From the NCBI GenBank assembly GCA_041288195.1, contig JBGGME010000094.1:1-24869 (forward strand): 24,869 nt of DNA. The letters are read 5' to 3'. The number at the start of each line of letters is the position of its first letter. Position 1 is the first letter of the stretch. The notes beneath the pieces are model-generated. The model was not told the DNA's origin. It did no database searches and saw nothing but the letters and a program-made list of their open reading frames with translations. Shown one piece after another: positions 17,690-24,869 of this stretch. The position numbers were made by a program, and so were the translations under genes. This DNA is from AWTP1-13 sp041288195 (lineage in GTDB: Bacteria > Pseudomonadota > Alphaproteobacteria > Rhizobiales > Hyphomicrobiaceae).

Positions 17690-18624
17690 CCATGATCGCG
17701 CCCGAAGTGGGCGCAGCCACCAGTGCGCAGCCCCCGACGCGCGCGCCGAACCTGCCGCCGCCACCCTCGGCCTGGCGGCGCGCCGGGCGCTCACTCGCGA
17801 CCTTCGCCAGGCGGTCGCCGATGTCGGCGTTCTGGGGGCTGGTGGCGTTGGCCATCGTCCTCACCGCGGTCGCCGCCCCGGTCCTGGCGCCCTACGACCC
17901 GCTCAGGTCCAACTTCCGCGTCATGACCAAGCCGCCCAGCGCCAACAACTACTTCGGCACCGACCAGATCGGCCGCGACACCCTGAGCCGCGTCATCTGG
18001 GGCAGCCGCACGTCCCTCACCGTCGCCTTCTTCGCCGTCCTGCTGGGCACGACGCTCGGTGCGCTGTGGGGGCTCGCCTGCGGCTTTTTCGGGGGACGCT
18101 TCGATATCGCCAGCCAGCGCGCCATCGAGTTCATGCAGTCCTTCCCCGATCTCGTTCTCGCCATGGCCATCGCCATGGCGCTCGGCGCCGGCACCGGCAC
18201 CGTTATCGTCGCCATCGCCATCACCCGCATTCCCTTCGGCGGGCGCGTAATCCGTTCCGTAACACTCTCGCTCAAGGAGCTGCCGTTCGTGGAGGCGGCG
18301 CGCGGGCTCGGGGCCTCCAACATGCGCCTCATGTTCAGGCACATCCTGCCGCAGTGCATCGCCCCCTTCCTGATCCTCGCCACCACGCATCTGGGCGTCG
18401 CCATCATTATCGAGGCCTCGCTCGGCTTTCTGGGCGTGGGCATCCCGCCGCCGACCCCCACCTGGGGCAACATGCTTTCGGATGCCCTCAACTCGGGGCT
18501 CGTGCCGCCGTGGTGGCTGGTGCTGTTCCCCGGGCTCGCGATCACCATCACCGTGCTGGCCTTCAACCTGCTCGGCGACGGCATCCGGGACATGCTCGAC
18601 CCGAGGCTACGCGGCTCGGTCTGA
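17686..18624 (+). CDS. dppC: Peptide-type ABC transporter permease (DppC)
   Basis: A 312-residue inner-membrane permease. After a proline- and alanine-rich N-terminal tail of about 30 residues (PPTRAPNLPPPPSAW) comes the first helix, then LAPYDPL and YFGTDQIGRDTLSRVIWGSR, typical of DppC/OppC. The EAA-type loop is LKELPFVEAARGLGAS. The start codon overlaps the dppB stop (ATGA), indicating translational coupling. It is the last gene of the plus-strand operon (binding protein, PhyH, dppB, dppC) and converges on hyuB. Confidence 0.93.
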   Translation: MTMIAPEVGAATSAQPPTRAPNLPPPPSAWRRAGRSLATFARRSPMSAFWGLVALAIVLTAVAAPVLAPYDPLRSNFRVMTKPPSANNYFGTDQIGRDTLSRVIWGSRTSLTVAFFAVLLGTTLGALWGLACGFFGGRFDIASQRAIEFMQSFPDLVLAMAIAMALGAGTGTVIVAIAITRIPFGGRVIRSVTLSLKELPFVEAARGLGASNMRLMFRHILPQCIAPFLILATTHLGVAIIIEASLGFLGVGIPPPTPTWGNMLSDALNSGLVPPWWLVLFPGLAITITVLAFNLLGDGIRDMLDPRLRGSV

Positions 18625-18626
18625 GC

Positions 18627-18650
18627 TGCGCTGCCCAATCGGCCAGCGCA
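18627..18650. terminator. Hairpin between convergent dppC and hyuB
   Basis: TGCGCTGCC pairs with GGCCAGCGCA over a 5-nt loop, with a single bulged base, three bases after the dppC stop. Lacking a T-run, it is a plausible rather than proven terminator for dppC or for both convergent transcripts. Confidence 0.4.
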
Positions 18651-18676
18651 TTGCGCCGACCGCGCCGAGCGCCTCC

Positions 18677-20314
18677 TCAGCCTTGCCAGCCGTAGATCGT
18701 TCGCGCGGCCTCGGCGCCGACGTAACCCTGGGCGACGTCCTCGGAAACCGCCTCGGGCGCACGCTGCTTGGGATCGCCGTACCCCCCGCCGCCAGCCTCG
18801 ACGATGCGCATGCGCTGGCCCGGCGCCAGCTCGTTGCGGCCCTTGGCGTGCACGGGCTTGTCGTCGATGCAATGCACCCTGAGCGTCCCGTCGCCGCCCG
18901 AGAACATGCCCCGTGCAGGAAACATCGTGCGGTTGCCCATGCCGAGCGTGGTGACGGTGTGGCCGGTGTCGTTGCGCAGCACGACCTCTTGTCCGAGGCC
19001 GCCGCGCCAGCGGCCGGGTCCGCCGGAATCGGGTAGGAGCCGCTTCGACTCGATGGTCGTATGCGTCAGCGTCTCCCAGACCTCGACGGGCACCACGGCC
19101 ATGTTGGAGGGGTGCGGCAGCGTGCACCGGCCGTCGAGATTCTCGAGCGCGCCGTAGCCGCCGGCGGCGAAATAGAGCGTCGAGAACGGTCGCCCGTCGC
19201 GGCGCGTGCCCTGGAACGTGATGAGGTTCATCATGCCCGAGCCGGCCTGCACCCGGTCGGGCAGCGCCTTTGCGAGTGCGCCGTAGACGAGCGGCGTCAC
19301 GAAATGCCCCATGGCATGGCGCCCGCCGGTCGCGAACGGAGGCTGCGCATTGAGGATGCAGCCCGGCGGGGCGAACACCGAGATCGGAGCGATCGAGCCG
19401 GCGTTGTTGGGGATGTTCGGCAGCAGCAGCGACTTGATGGCATGCAGCGCCATCGCGTTCGTGTAGCAGAAGGGAACGTTGACGGCGGCGCGCACGCATC
19501 CCGAGGTGCCCGTGAAGTCGTAGGCGAGGCTGTCGCCCTTCACGTCGATGCGCACGGCGTAGTCGCAGGGTCCGTCGAAGCCCTCGACCTGCATGCGGTT
19601 CTCCCACGTGCCGTCGCCCAGCTCGCGGATCTTGGCGCGCATTGCCGCCTCCGACTGGCCGCGGATTGCGCGCGAAAGGTCGGTGAGGTCCTCGAGGCCG
19701 TACTCGTCCATGAAGGCCAGCAGCTCGCGCCCGCCGACCTCGTTGCAGGCGACGTTGGCCATCACGTCGCCGATCACCTGCTCCGGGACCCGCACGTTGG
19801 TGCGGATGATCTCGAGCAGCAACTCGTTGAGGCGGCCCTCCTCGTAGAGCTTGCAGATGGGGATGCGGATGCCTTCGTGATAGACCTCCACGGCCGAGGA
19901 GCCGAAGCCCGATCCGCCGATATCGGGCAGGTGCGTGATGCTGAGCGTATAGGCGACGATGCGGCCGTTGCGGAACACAGGCCGCACCATGGTGATGTCG
20001 TAGAGATGGCCCGTGCCCTGCCACGGGTCGTTGGTCATGATGACGTCGCCGGGCTTCAGCGTCTCGGGCGGGTAGCGCTTCAGCATGTGCCGCAGCGTGA
20101 TGGGCGCGCTGCCGATGAACACCGGCACGCTGAAGGTGCCCTGCGCGATCGAGTTTGCCTCCGTGTCGAGGACCACGCAGGTGAGGTCGTAGCTCTCGTT
20201 GACGATGGTGGAAAACGACGTGCGCACCAGCGTCGACACGATCTCGTCGACGATGGAGATGAGGCGGTCCCACATGATGCCGAGGCTGACCGCGTCGAAG
20301 GTTCTTTCGCTCAT
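18677..20314 (-). CDS. hyuB: Hydantoinase B/oxoprolinase family subunit
   Basis: A 545-residue protein of the hydantoinase B / 5-oxoprolinase C-terminal-half family. Marks are SFSTIVNESYDLTCVVLD near residue 33, ITLRHMLKRYP, GDVIMTNDPWQGTGH, DIGGSGFG, GDVMANVACNEVGGREL, TGTSGCVRAAVNVPFCYT, and the glycine-rich end SGGPGRWRGGLGQEV and EAGGGGYGDP. Together with HyuA such proteins form ATP-dependent complexes that open cyclic amides (hydantoin, N-methylhydantoin, 5-oxoproline). The length fits HyuB rather than the ~776-residue alpha subunit of acetone carboxylase. It is 16 bp downstream of hyuA in the same transcript. The actual ring substrate is unknown. Confidence 0.92.
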   Translation of the reverse strand: MSERTFDAVSLGIMWDRLISIVDEIVSTLVRTSFSTIVNESYDLTCVVLDTEANSIAQGTFSVPVFIGSAPITLRHMLKRYPPETLKPGDVIMTNDPWQGTGHLYDITMVRPVFRNGRIVAYTLSITHLPDIGGSGFGSSAVEVYHEGIRIPICKLYEEGRLNELLLEIIRTNVRVPEQVIGDVMANVACNEVGGRELLAFMDEYGLEDLTDLSRAIRGQSEAAMRAKIRELGDGTWENRMQVEGFDGPCDYAVRIDVKGDSLAYDFTGTSGCVRAAVNVPFCYTNAMALHAIKSLLLPNIPNNAGSIAPISVFAPPGCILNAQPPFATGGRHAMGHFVTPLVYGALAKALPDRVQAGSGMMNLITFQGTRRDGRPFSTLYFAAGGYGALENLDGRCTLPHPSNMAVVPVEVWETLTHTTIESKRLLPDSGGPGRWRGGLGQEVVLRNDTGHTVTTLGMGNRTMFPARGMFSGGDGTLRVHCIDDKPVHAKGRNELAPGQRMRIVEAGGGGYGDPKQRAPEAVSEDVAQGYVGAEAARTIYGWQG

Positions 20315-20330
20315 GGCGTGGCTCTCGCGA

Positions 20331-22409
20331 TCAAGCTTCGAGGTCTATGACAAGATTGAAGTGGGCATCGATCCTGGCCACGTGCCCGCCGTCGATGACG
20401 CAGGTGCTCTCGCGCTCCTCGACGAGGGCCGGCCCCGTGATGGATGATCCGGGCGAGAGCGCGTAGCGGTCGTAAACCGGCCATTCCGACATCTGTGCGC
20501 GCTCGGGGTCGTAGGCGAGCCGCGCGCCCTTGAGTGCCTTGGCCGTCCCGGCCGGTCCCGAGAGCGCATAACCTGAGCCGAGGTCGGGCGCCGGTCCGGC
20601 CGCCTCGACCTTCCAGTTGACCACCTCGGCGGGCTCGTCGAGGCGCAGGGTGTAGGCGGCCTCGTAGGCGCGTCCGAAGAGCTCACCGAGGCTGCCGTAG
20701 AGTTCGCCGGGCTCGGGCGCGTCGGGCAGCGTCACCTCGATCTCGTGGCCCTGGCCCTGGTAGCGCATGTCGAGGCGCCGCTTGAGGCGGATGTCGCGCT
20801 CGGCGACGCCGGCGGCGAGCAGATGTGATTTGGCCTCGCCCTCGAGCGCGCGGAAGGTGGCGGCGAAATCGGCCGCATCGATGTCGTCGAGATGAATGCG
20901 GCGCGACCGCGCCATCTCGAAGGCGAGGGGACTGATCAGCAGGCCGAGTGCCGACATCACGCCGGCGCCGACAGGGAAGATGACCCGCGGGATCTTGAGC
21001 TTGCGGGCGATCGCCAGCGCATGCAGCGGTCCGCACCCGCCGAAGGCCACCATGCTCCCCGATCGATAGTCGAAGCCGCGCTCGGTGGCGTGGATACGGA
21101 AGGCGCGGGCCACGTCCTCGCTGACGATGTCATGGATGCCCCAGGCCGCGCGCATGAGATCGAGGTCGAGCGGCTTGGCGACGCCGTCGCGCACCGCGGT
21201 CTCGGCGGCGGCGCGGTCGAGCGCCATGGCGCCGCCGAGGAAGAAGCCGGCATCGAGGTAGCCGAGCACGAGGTTGGCGTCCGTCAAAGTCGGCTTGGTT
21301 CCGCCTTGGCCATAGCAGGCGGGCCCAGGATCGGCGCCGGCGCTGCGCGGGCCGACGCGCAGGAGGCCGCGGTCGTCGATCTCGGCGATGCTGCCGCCGC
21401 CGGCGCCGATCTCGATCATGTCTATGACCGGAATGCGGATGCTGAGGCCGCTGCCCTGGCGGAACTCGTGCATGCGCGCAACTTCCATGCTGTAGCGCTT
21501 GATCGGGGTGCTGCCGCGCACCAGCGCACCCTTGGCGGTCGTGCCGCCCATGTCGAAGGAGAGCAGGTTGGGAAGGTCGAGCCGGCGGCCGTGATAGGCG
21601 CTCATCAGGGCGCCGGCGGCGGGGCCGGACTCCAGCGCACGCACCGGGAAGCGCCGCGCCGTGTCGGTGGTGAGCGTACCTCCGCTCGAGGACATGATGT
21701 AGAGGCGGCCGCGGAAGCCCTGGTCGGCAAGTCCTCTCTCCAGCCTGTCGAGATAGCTGTCGAACATCGGCTGGGTGAAGGCGTTGACGGTAGTCGTGGT
21801 CCAGCGCTCGAACTCCCGCATGTTGGGGAAGACATCGGCCGAGGCGGACACGAAGAGGTTGGGTGCTGCCTCGCGCAGGATCTGGGTGGCACGCATCTCG
21901 TGCGCCGGATTGGCATAGGAATGGAGGAAGCAGACCGCAACCGCTGCCACATCGAGCTCGCCGAACCGACGCGCAGCCTGCCGCACCGCGCCCTCGTCGA
22001 GCGGCAGCTCGATGCTGCCGTCATGGCGCACCCGTTCGCTCACCTCGAGGCGCAGCCGGCGCGGCACCAGCGGCGGCGGATATTTTACGCGCAGGTCGAA
22101 CAGGTCGTAGCGGCGCTCGAAGCCCATATCGAGGATGTCGCTGAAGCCGGCGGTTGCCAGCATGCCGGTTACCGCGCCGCGGCGCTCGATCACCGCATTG
22201 GTGACGAGCGTGGTGCCGTGCACGACATCGCTGACGTCGCCGATCGCCACGCGGTCGCGAGCCAGCAGCTCCCTGGTGCCCTCGATCACGGCCTCCGACG
22301 GATTGTGCGGCGTGGTGAGACGCTTGTGCACCGACATTTTGGCGCCGCGTCCGTCGAATAGCGCGAAATCCGTGAAGGTGCCGCCGATGTCAACGCCGAT
22401 GCGATACAT
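20331..22409 (-). CDS. hyuA: Hydantoinase A/oxoprolinase family ATPase subunit
   Basis: A 692-residue protein of the hydantoinase A / 5-oxoprolinase N-terminal-half family with an actin-like ATPase fold. The phosphate-1 loop is GVDIGGTFTDF at the very start, phosphate-2 is SFDMGGTTAKGA, and EIGAGGGSIAEID and FGGCGPLHA are further family signatures. It should supply ATP-driven activation of an amide carbonyl for the HyuB partner. ATG 22409 is chosen because it places the IGVDIGGT motif at residue 4 as in other members. In-frame starts at 22535 and 22598 would add 42-63 unrelated residues and the latter overlaps the divergent dgdA start. Together with hyuB it forms a two-gene transcript, divergent from dgdA. 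Confidence 0.92.
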   Translation of the reverse strand: MYRIGVDIGGTFTDFALFDGRGAKMSVHKRLTTPHNPSEAVIEGTRELLARDRVAIGDVSDVVHGTTLVTNAVIERRGAVTGMLATAGFSDILDMGFERRYDLFDLRVKYPPPLVPRRLRLEVSERVRHDGSIELPLDEGAVRQAARRFGELDVAAVAVCFLHSYANPAHEMRATQILREAAPNLFVSASADVFPNMREFERWTTTTVNAFTQPMFDSYLDRLERGLADQGFRGRLYIMSSSGGTLTTDTARRFPVRALESGPAAGALMSAYHGRRLDLPNLLSFDMGGTTAKGALVRGSTPIKRYSMEVARMHEFRQGSGLSIRIPVIDMIEIGAGGGSIAEIDDRGLLRVGPRSAGADPGPACYGQGGTKPTLTDANLVLGYLDAGFFLGGAMALDRAAAETAVRDGVAKPLDLDLMRAAWGIHDIVSEDVARAFRIHATERGFDYRSGSMVAFGGCGPLHALAIARKLKIPRVIFPVGAGVMSALGLLISPLAFEMARSRRIHLDDIDAADFAATFRALEGEAKSHLLAAGVAERDIRLKRRLDMRYQGQGHEIEVTLPDAPEPGELYGSLGELFGRAYEAAYTLRLDEPAEVVNWKVEAAGPAPDLGSGYALSGPAGTAKALKGARLAYDPERAQMSEWPVYDRYALSPGSSITGPALVEERESTCVIDGGHVARIDAHFNLVIDLEA

Positions 22410-22579
22410 GCGCCCCGCTCGCCCCGCTCTTTCCAAGTGCTGCAAATCTTCCACACGGCCTTGCGCCAGGGAAGGATCGATCGCTGCGCTGATCGCCGCA
22501 CCGATCTCGACGTGCAGGTTGAGTGCTCTTAGCATCGGCACCGCGAGTTCGCCGGTGCACGCGTTAGGAGCAGTCTGCA
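22410..22579. promoter_or_regulatory. Divergent control region hyuA / dgdA
   Basis: A 170-bp gap between two divergent catabolic genes, likely to hold both promoters. AGGAG at 22566-22570 is the dgdA ribosome binding site, nine bases before its ATG. The hyuA frame stays open through the gap without a ribosome binding site. No clear operator palindrome is seen. Confidence 0.45.
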
Positions 22580-23899
22580 ATGAATGACATGGGAACAACC
22601 GCCACGGGCAACGACGATCCCCTGTTCTGGGAGAAGGCGCGCGCGCATCTCGTGCGCTACGGCGGCGATTTCGCCCCCTTCATTGCCGAGCGCGCGCAGG
22701 GGAGCTTCATGTGGGACGCGAGCGGTCGGCGCATCCTCGACTTCTGTTCCGGGCAGATGAGCGCCATCATCGGCCACAGCCATCCCGAGATCGTCGAGGT
22801 CGTGCGCCGTATCGTGGGCGAGCTCGATCACCTCTACTCGACCATCCTGTCGCGACCGGTGGTCGACCTGGCCGCGCTGCTGGCGGAGCTGGCGCCGGGC
22901 AAGCTCGATCGCGTTCTGCTTGTCTCTACGGGCGGGGAGTCCAACGAGGCCGCCATCCGCATGGCGAAGCTGGCTTCCGGGCGGCACGAGATGGTGGGGC
23001 TGTCGCGCTCCTGGCATGGGGTCACGGGCGGTGCGGCGTCCTCCACCTACTCCTCGAGCCGGCGCGGCTATGGCCCGGCCCAGGTCGGCTCCTTCGTGCT
23101 GCCGGCGCCCGACGCCTACCGCTCACGCTTCGTCGGCGCCGATGGCGTCTACGACTGGCGCTCGGAGCTCGACTTCGGGTTCGAGCTGGTCGATCGGCAA
23201 TCGACCGGCGAGCTGGCCGCGTGCATCGCCGAGCCGATCCTTAGCTCGGGCGGCGTCCTGGAGCCGCCCATCGGCTACATGGGCGCGCTTGCCGAGAAAT
23301 GCCGGGAGCGCGGCATGCTGCTGATCTTCGACGAGGCGCAGACCGGCCTCGGCCGCACCGGCCACATGTTCGCCTGCGAGCGCGACGGCGTCGTGCCGGA
23401 GTTCCTGACGCTGTCGAAGACGCTGGGCGCCGGCCTGCCGCTCGCGGCCGTCCTCACCACACCCGAGATCGAGGAGCGCTGCCACGAGCGCGGGTTCCTG
23501 TTCTACACCACGCACGCCTCCGATCCGCTGCCGGCGGCCGTCGGCCTCAAGGTACTGGAGATCGTGGTCCGCGACCGCCTGACCGAACGGGCGCGCGAGA
23601 TGGGGGAGTACCTGCGCGCAGGCTTGCTGGCCCTGAAGCAGCGCCATGAGTGCATCGGCGACGTTCGCGGCCGCGGCTTGCTCGTGGGCCTCGACCTGGT
23701 CGAGGACCGGGCAACCAAGACGCCCGCCCCGCAGCTTGCGCAGCGGGTCGCGCGCACCTGCCTCGATCTCGGCATGATGACGAGCGTGGTGCGCGGCGGC
23801 TACGGCATCTTCCGCATCGCGCCGCCGATCACGATCTCGAGAGAGGAGATCGACCTAGCCCTCGACATCTTCGACAACGCGATCCGCAAGAGCATCTAG
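22580..23899 (+). CDS. dgdA: 2,2-Dialkylglycine decarboxylase (pyruvate-dependent)
   Basis: A 439-residue class III aminotransferase-fold PLP enzyme. From memory it tracks the Burkholderia cepacia dialkylglycine decarboxylase closely through its whole length: HLVRYGG, ILDFCSGQMSAIIGHSHPEI, STGGESNEAAIRMAKLASG, IAEPILSSGG, LIFDEAQTGLGRTG, LTLSKTLGAGLPLAA and FRIAPPITIS. Active-site residues known from that enzyme are kept: Gln59 (Gln52 there), Trp145, the Ser pair at 222-223, Schiff-base Lys280 and Arg412. One pocket position, Met141 there, appears as Val148. The enzyme decarboxylates 2,2-dialkylglycines such as 2-aminoisobutyrate to a ketone and CO2, then passes the amino group to pyruvate, giving L-alanine. 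It is divergent from hyuA and probably shares regulation with it. A generic omega-aminotransferase is the alternative but fits less well. Confidence 0.9.
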   Translation: MNDMGTTATGNDDPLFWEKARAHLVRYGGDFAPFIAERAQGSFMWDASGRRILDFCSGQMSAIIGHSHPEIVEVVRRIVGELDHLYSTILSRPVVDLAALLAELAPGKLDRVLLVSTGGESNEAAIRMAKLASGRHEMVGLSRSWHGVTGGAASSTYSSSRRGYGPAQVGSFVLPAPDAYRSRFVGADGVYDWRSELDFGFELVDRQSTGELAACIAEPILSSGGVLEPPIGYMGALAEKCRERGMLLIFDEAQTGLGRTGHMFACERDGVVPEFLTLSKTLGAGLPLAAVLTTPEIEERCHERGFLFYTTHASDPLPAAVGLKVLEIVVRDRLTERAREMGEYLRAGLLALKQRHECIGDVRGRGLLVGLDLVEDRATKTPAPQLAQRVARTCLDLGMMTSVVRGGYGIFRIAPPITISREEIDLALDIFDNAIRKSI

Positions 23900-23927
23900 C
23901 GGTGGACGGTCTGCAGCACGTCTCGAG

Positions 23928-24869
23928 CTAGTGCCCGATGCCCATGATGAGGCCGGGCCCGCTGCTCCCTCCGGACGACCCCGCATAACGCGGCGCCGAC
24001 GGCTGGCGCGCGTACGAAGCCGGAGCCCTGGTCGGCACCTGTCGGGACACAATCGGACGCGCCTTCTCGACCTTGGGTGCCTCGCGCAAACATGGCTCCC
24101 ATCGGGCCTTCTCGACATCCGAGAGCCACGATTCGAAATCGCCGACGCTGGCCTTCGCGAGCTTGATGCGCGGCGCCTGTGCCCGGCCGGACCGCTTCGC
24201 GTTCTCGACGAAACGGTCGACGCTCTCCTGCGCCTCGTCGGCGCGCCCGGTCACGTTGCCGTCGTGGCACTGGTTGCGCTTTAGCGCCTCCTGCACGCGC
24301 CTGACGAAGGCCGTCTGCTCCTCGCCGGAGGGGATCGTGGCGAGCCGCACGCGCTCATCCTCCTTGCGCCGCTCATCCCGCCGTTGGGCTTCGTCGAGGG
24401 CGGCCGTGCGCAGCTCGTCCTCGCGCTTGCGCTCGGCGGTGGCGTCGGCCTCCGCTTGGCGCAGCGCATCCGTCTCCGCAGCATCGGCGATGTCCTTGCG
24501 GCGCTGCGCTTCGCGCCGGTCCTCGGTCTTCTCGGCGACGTTCATCTCCGGGCTCTGGCGTGCCACGGCGATAGTCGACTTGTAGGCGAGACCGCCACCC
24601 AGCCCGGCAACCAACACCGCAACGGCTGCGGCGGCCGCCCACCGGCGCCGCTCCTGAGGCATTGCAGCCTCGAGGATCCTGGGCAGGGACGGCGCGCGCG
24701 AGCGAGGCAGCTCCACGACAATGGGCTGCGACCTGCGTCCGAGCAGCATCGGCCGCAGCTGCGCCACCGACCTCGGCCGCTCGGAGTGCTTCACCTTCAG
24801 GCAGGCGTCGACGGCTTCAAGGAACTCCGGACGGTATCTGCCTCTGCCCAGCTCCGCCGCCGAGGCCAT
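23928..24869 (-). CDS. Ser/Thr protein kinase-type membrane protein, C-terminal part (5' end beyond window)
   Basis: The frame is open to the window edge; the 313 residues visible are the C-terminal portion. The first ~43 residues (YRPEFLEAVDACLKVKHSER, then PRSVAQLRPMLLG) match the last helices of bacterial Hanks-type kinases, with the conserved Arg of the 'ERP' motif. A single membrane helix follows (about residues 77-97, alanine- and valine-rich), then a long charged segment rich in Glu, Arg and Ala (about 110-180), probably coiled coil. Next comes FVRRVQEALKRNQCHDGNVTG, which resembles a peptidoglycan-binding_1-like repeat, and a low-complexity Ser/Gly/Pro tail. This layout suggests a cytosolic kinase domain with an envelope-facing sensor. 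The kinase catalytic core itself is outside the window, so the call rests on the tail of the domain. Convergent with dgdA, 28 bp apart. Confidence 0.65.
   Translation of the reverse strand: MASAAELGRGRYRPEFLEAVDACLKVKHSERPRSVAQLRPMLLGRRSQPIVVELPRSRAPSLPRILEAAMPQERRRWAAAAAVAVLVAGLGGGLAYKSTIAVARQSPEMNVAEKTEDRREAQRRKDIADAAETDALRQAEADATAERKREDELRTAALDEAQRRDERRKEDERVRLATIPSGEEQTAFVRRVQEALKRNQCHDGNVTGRADEAQESVDRFVENAKRSGRAQAPRIKLAKASVGDFESWLSDVEKARWEPCLREAPKVEKARPIVSRQVPTRAPASYARQPSAPRYAGSSGGSSGPGLIMGIGH

Noticed and set aside
18677..22409. Acetone carboxylase subunits instead of hydantoinase A/B
   Set aside because: Tempting because DgdA releases a ketone such as acetone, and acetone carboxylase is related to HyuA/HyuB. 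But the HyuB-type protein is 545 residues rather than about 776 and there is no small third subunit gene nearby.
22410..22598. Longer hyuA start at 22598 or 22535
   Set aside because: Neither has a ribosome binding site, the first overlaps the dgdA start, and the family begins just before the IGVDIGGT motif.

Overview
The window is GC-rich, gene-dense bacterial chromosome with the look of a free-living alphaproteobacterium. The pointers are very high third-position GC, a Tat-exported peptide-binding protein, a dispersed palindromic repeat of a type common between alphaproteobacterial genes, and many catabolic ABC-transporter, hydantoinase and monooxygenase genes. I cannot name the genus. There are no rRNA or tRNA genes, no insertion sequence, no phage gene and no CRISPR array. 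Both edges cut genes: a propionyl-CoA synthetase on the left and a Ser/Thr kinase-type membrane protein on the right.

Left part (1-7600): 3' end of prpE; a palindromic intergenic repeat; an alpha/beta hydrolase whose Tat signal peptide is out of frame with its body; a convergent flavin reductase; a cytochrome P450 with a palindromic operator-like site upstream; a Baeyer-Villiger-type flavin monooxygenase converging on the P450, with a hairpin spanning both stop codons; and a small cyclic-nucleotide-binding-domain protein without a DNA-binding domain.

Middle (7868-10833): an alpha-oxoamine synthase (the serine palmitoyltransferase / KBL / BioF fold type) followed closely by D-3-phosphoglycerate dehydrogenase (serA). 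The pair could link serine supply to an acyl-CoA + amino-acid condensation. SerA carries an unusual tail of about 79 residues.

Right part (10839-23899): a large catabolic locus. The minus strand has dppD-dppF and a D-2-hydroxyacid dehydrogenase. Divergent on the plus strand is a Tat-signal peptide-binding protein, a PhyH-family Fe(II)/2-oxoglutarate dioxygenase, dppB and dppC. Converging on these are hyuA-hyuB (ATP-dependent hydantoinase/oxoprolinase type). Divergent from hyuA is a very convincing 2,2-dialkylglycine decarboxylase (dgdA). Together they suggest uptake and breakdown of a compound that yields an alpha,alpha-disubstituted amino acid, such as a 5,5-dialkylhydantoin or an Aib-containing peptide. 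That pathway is my inference; the individual families are clear from sequence.
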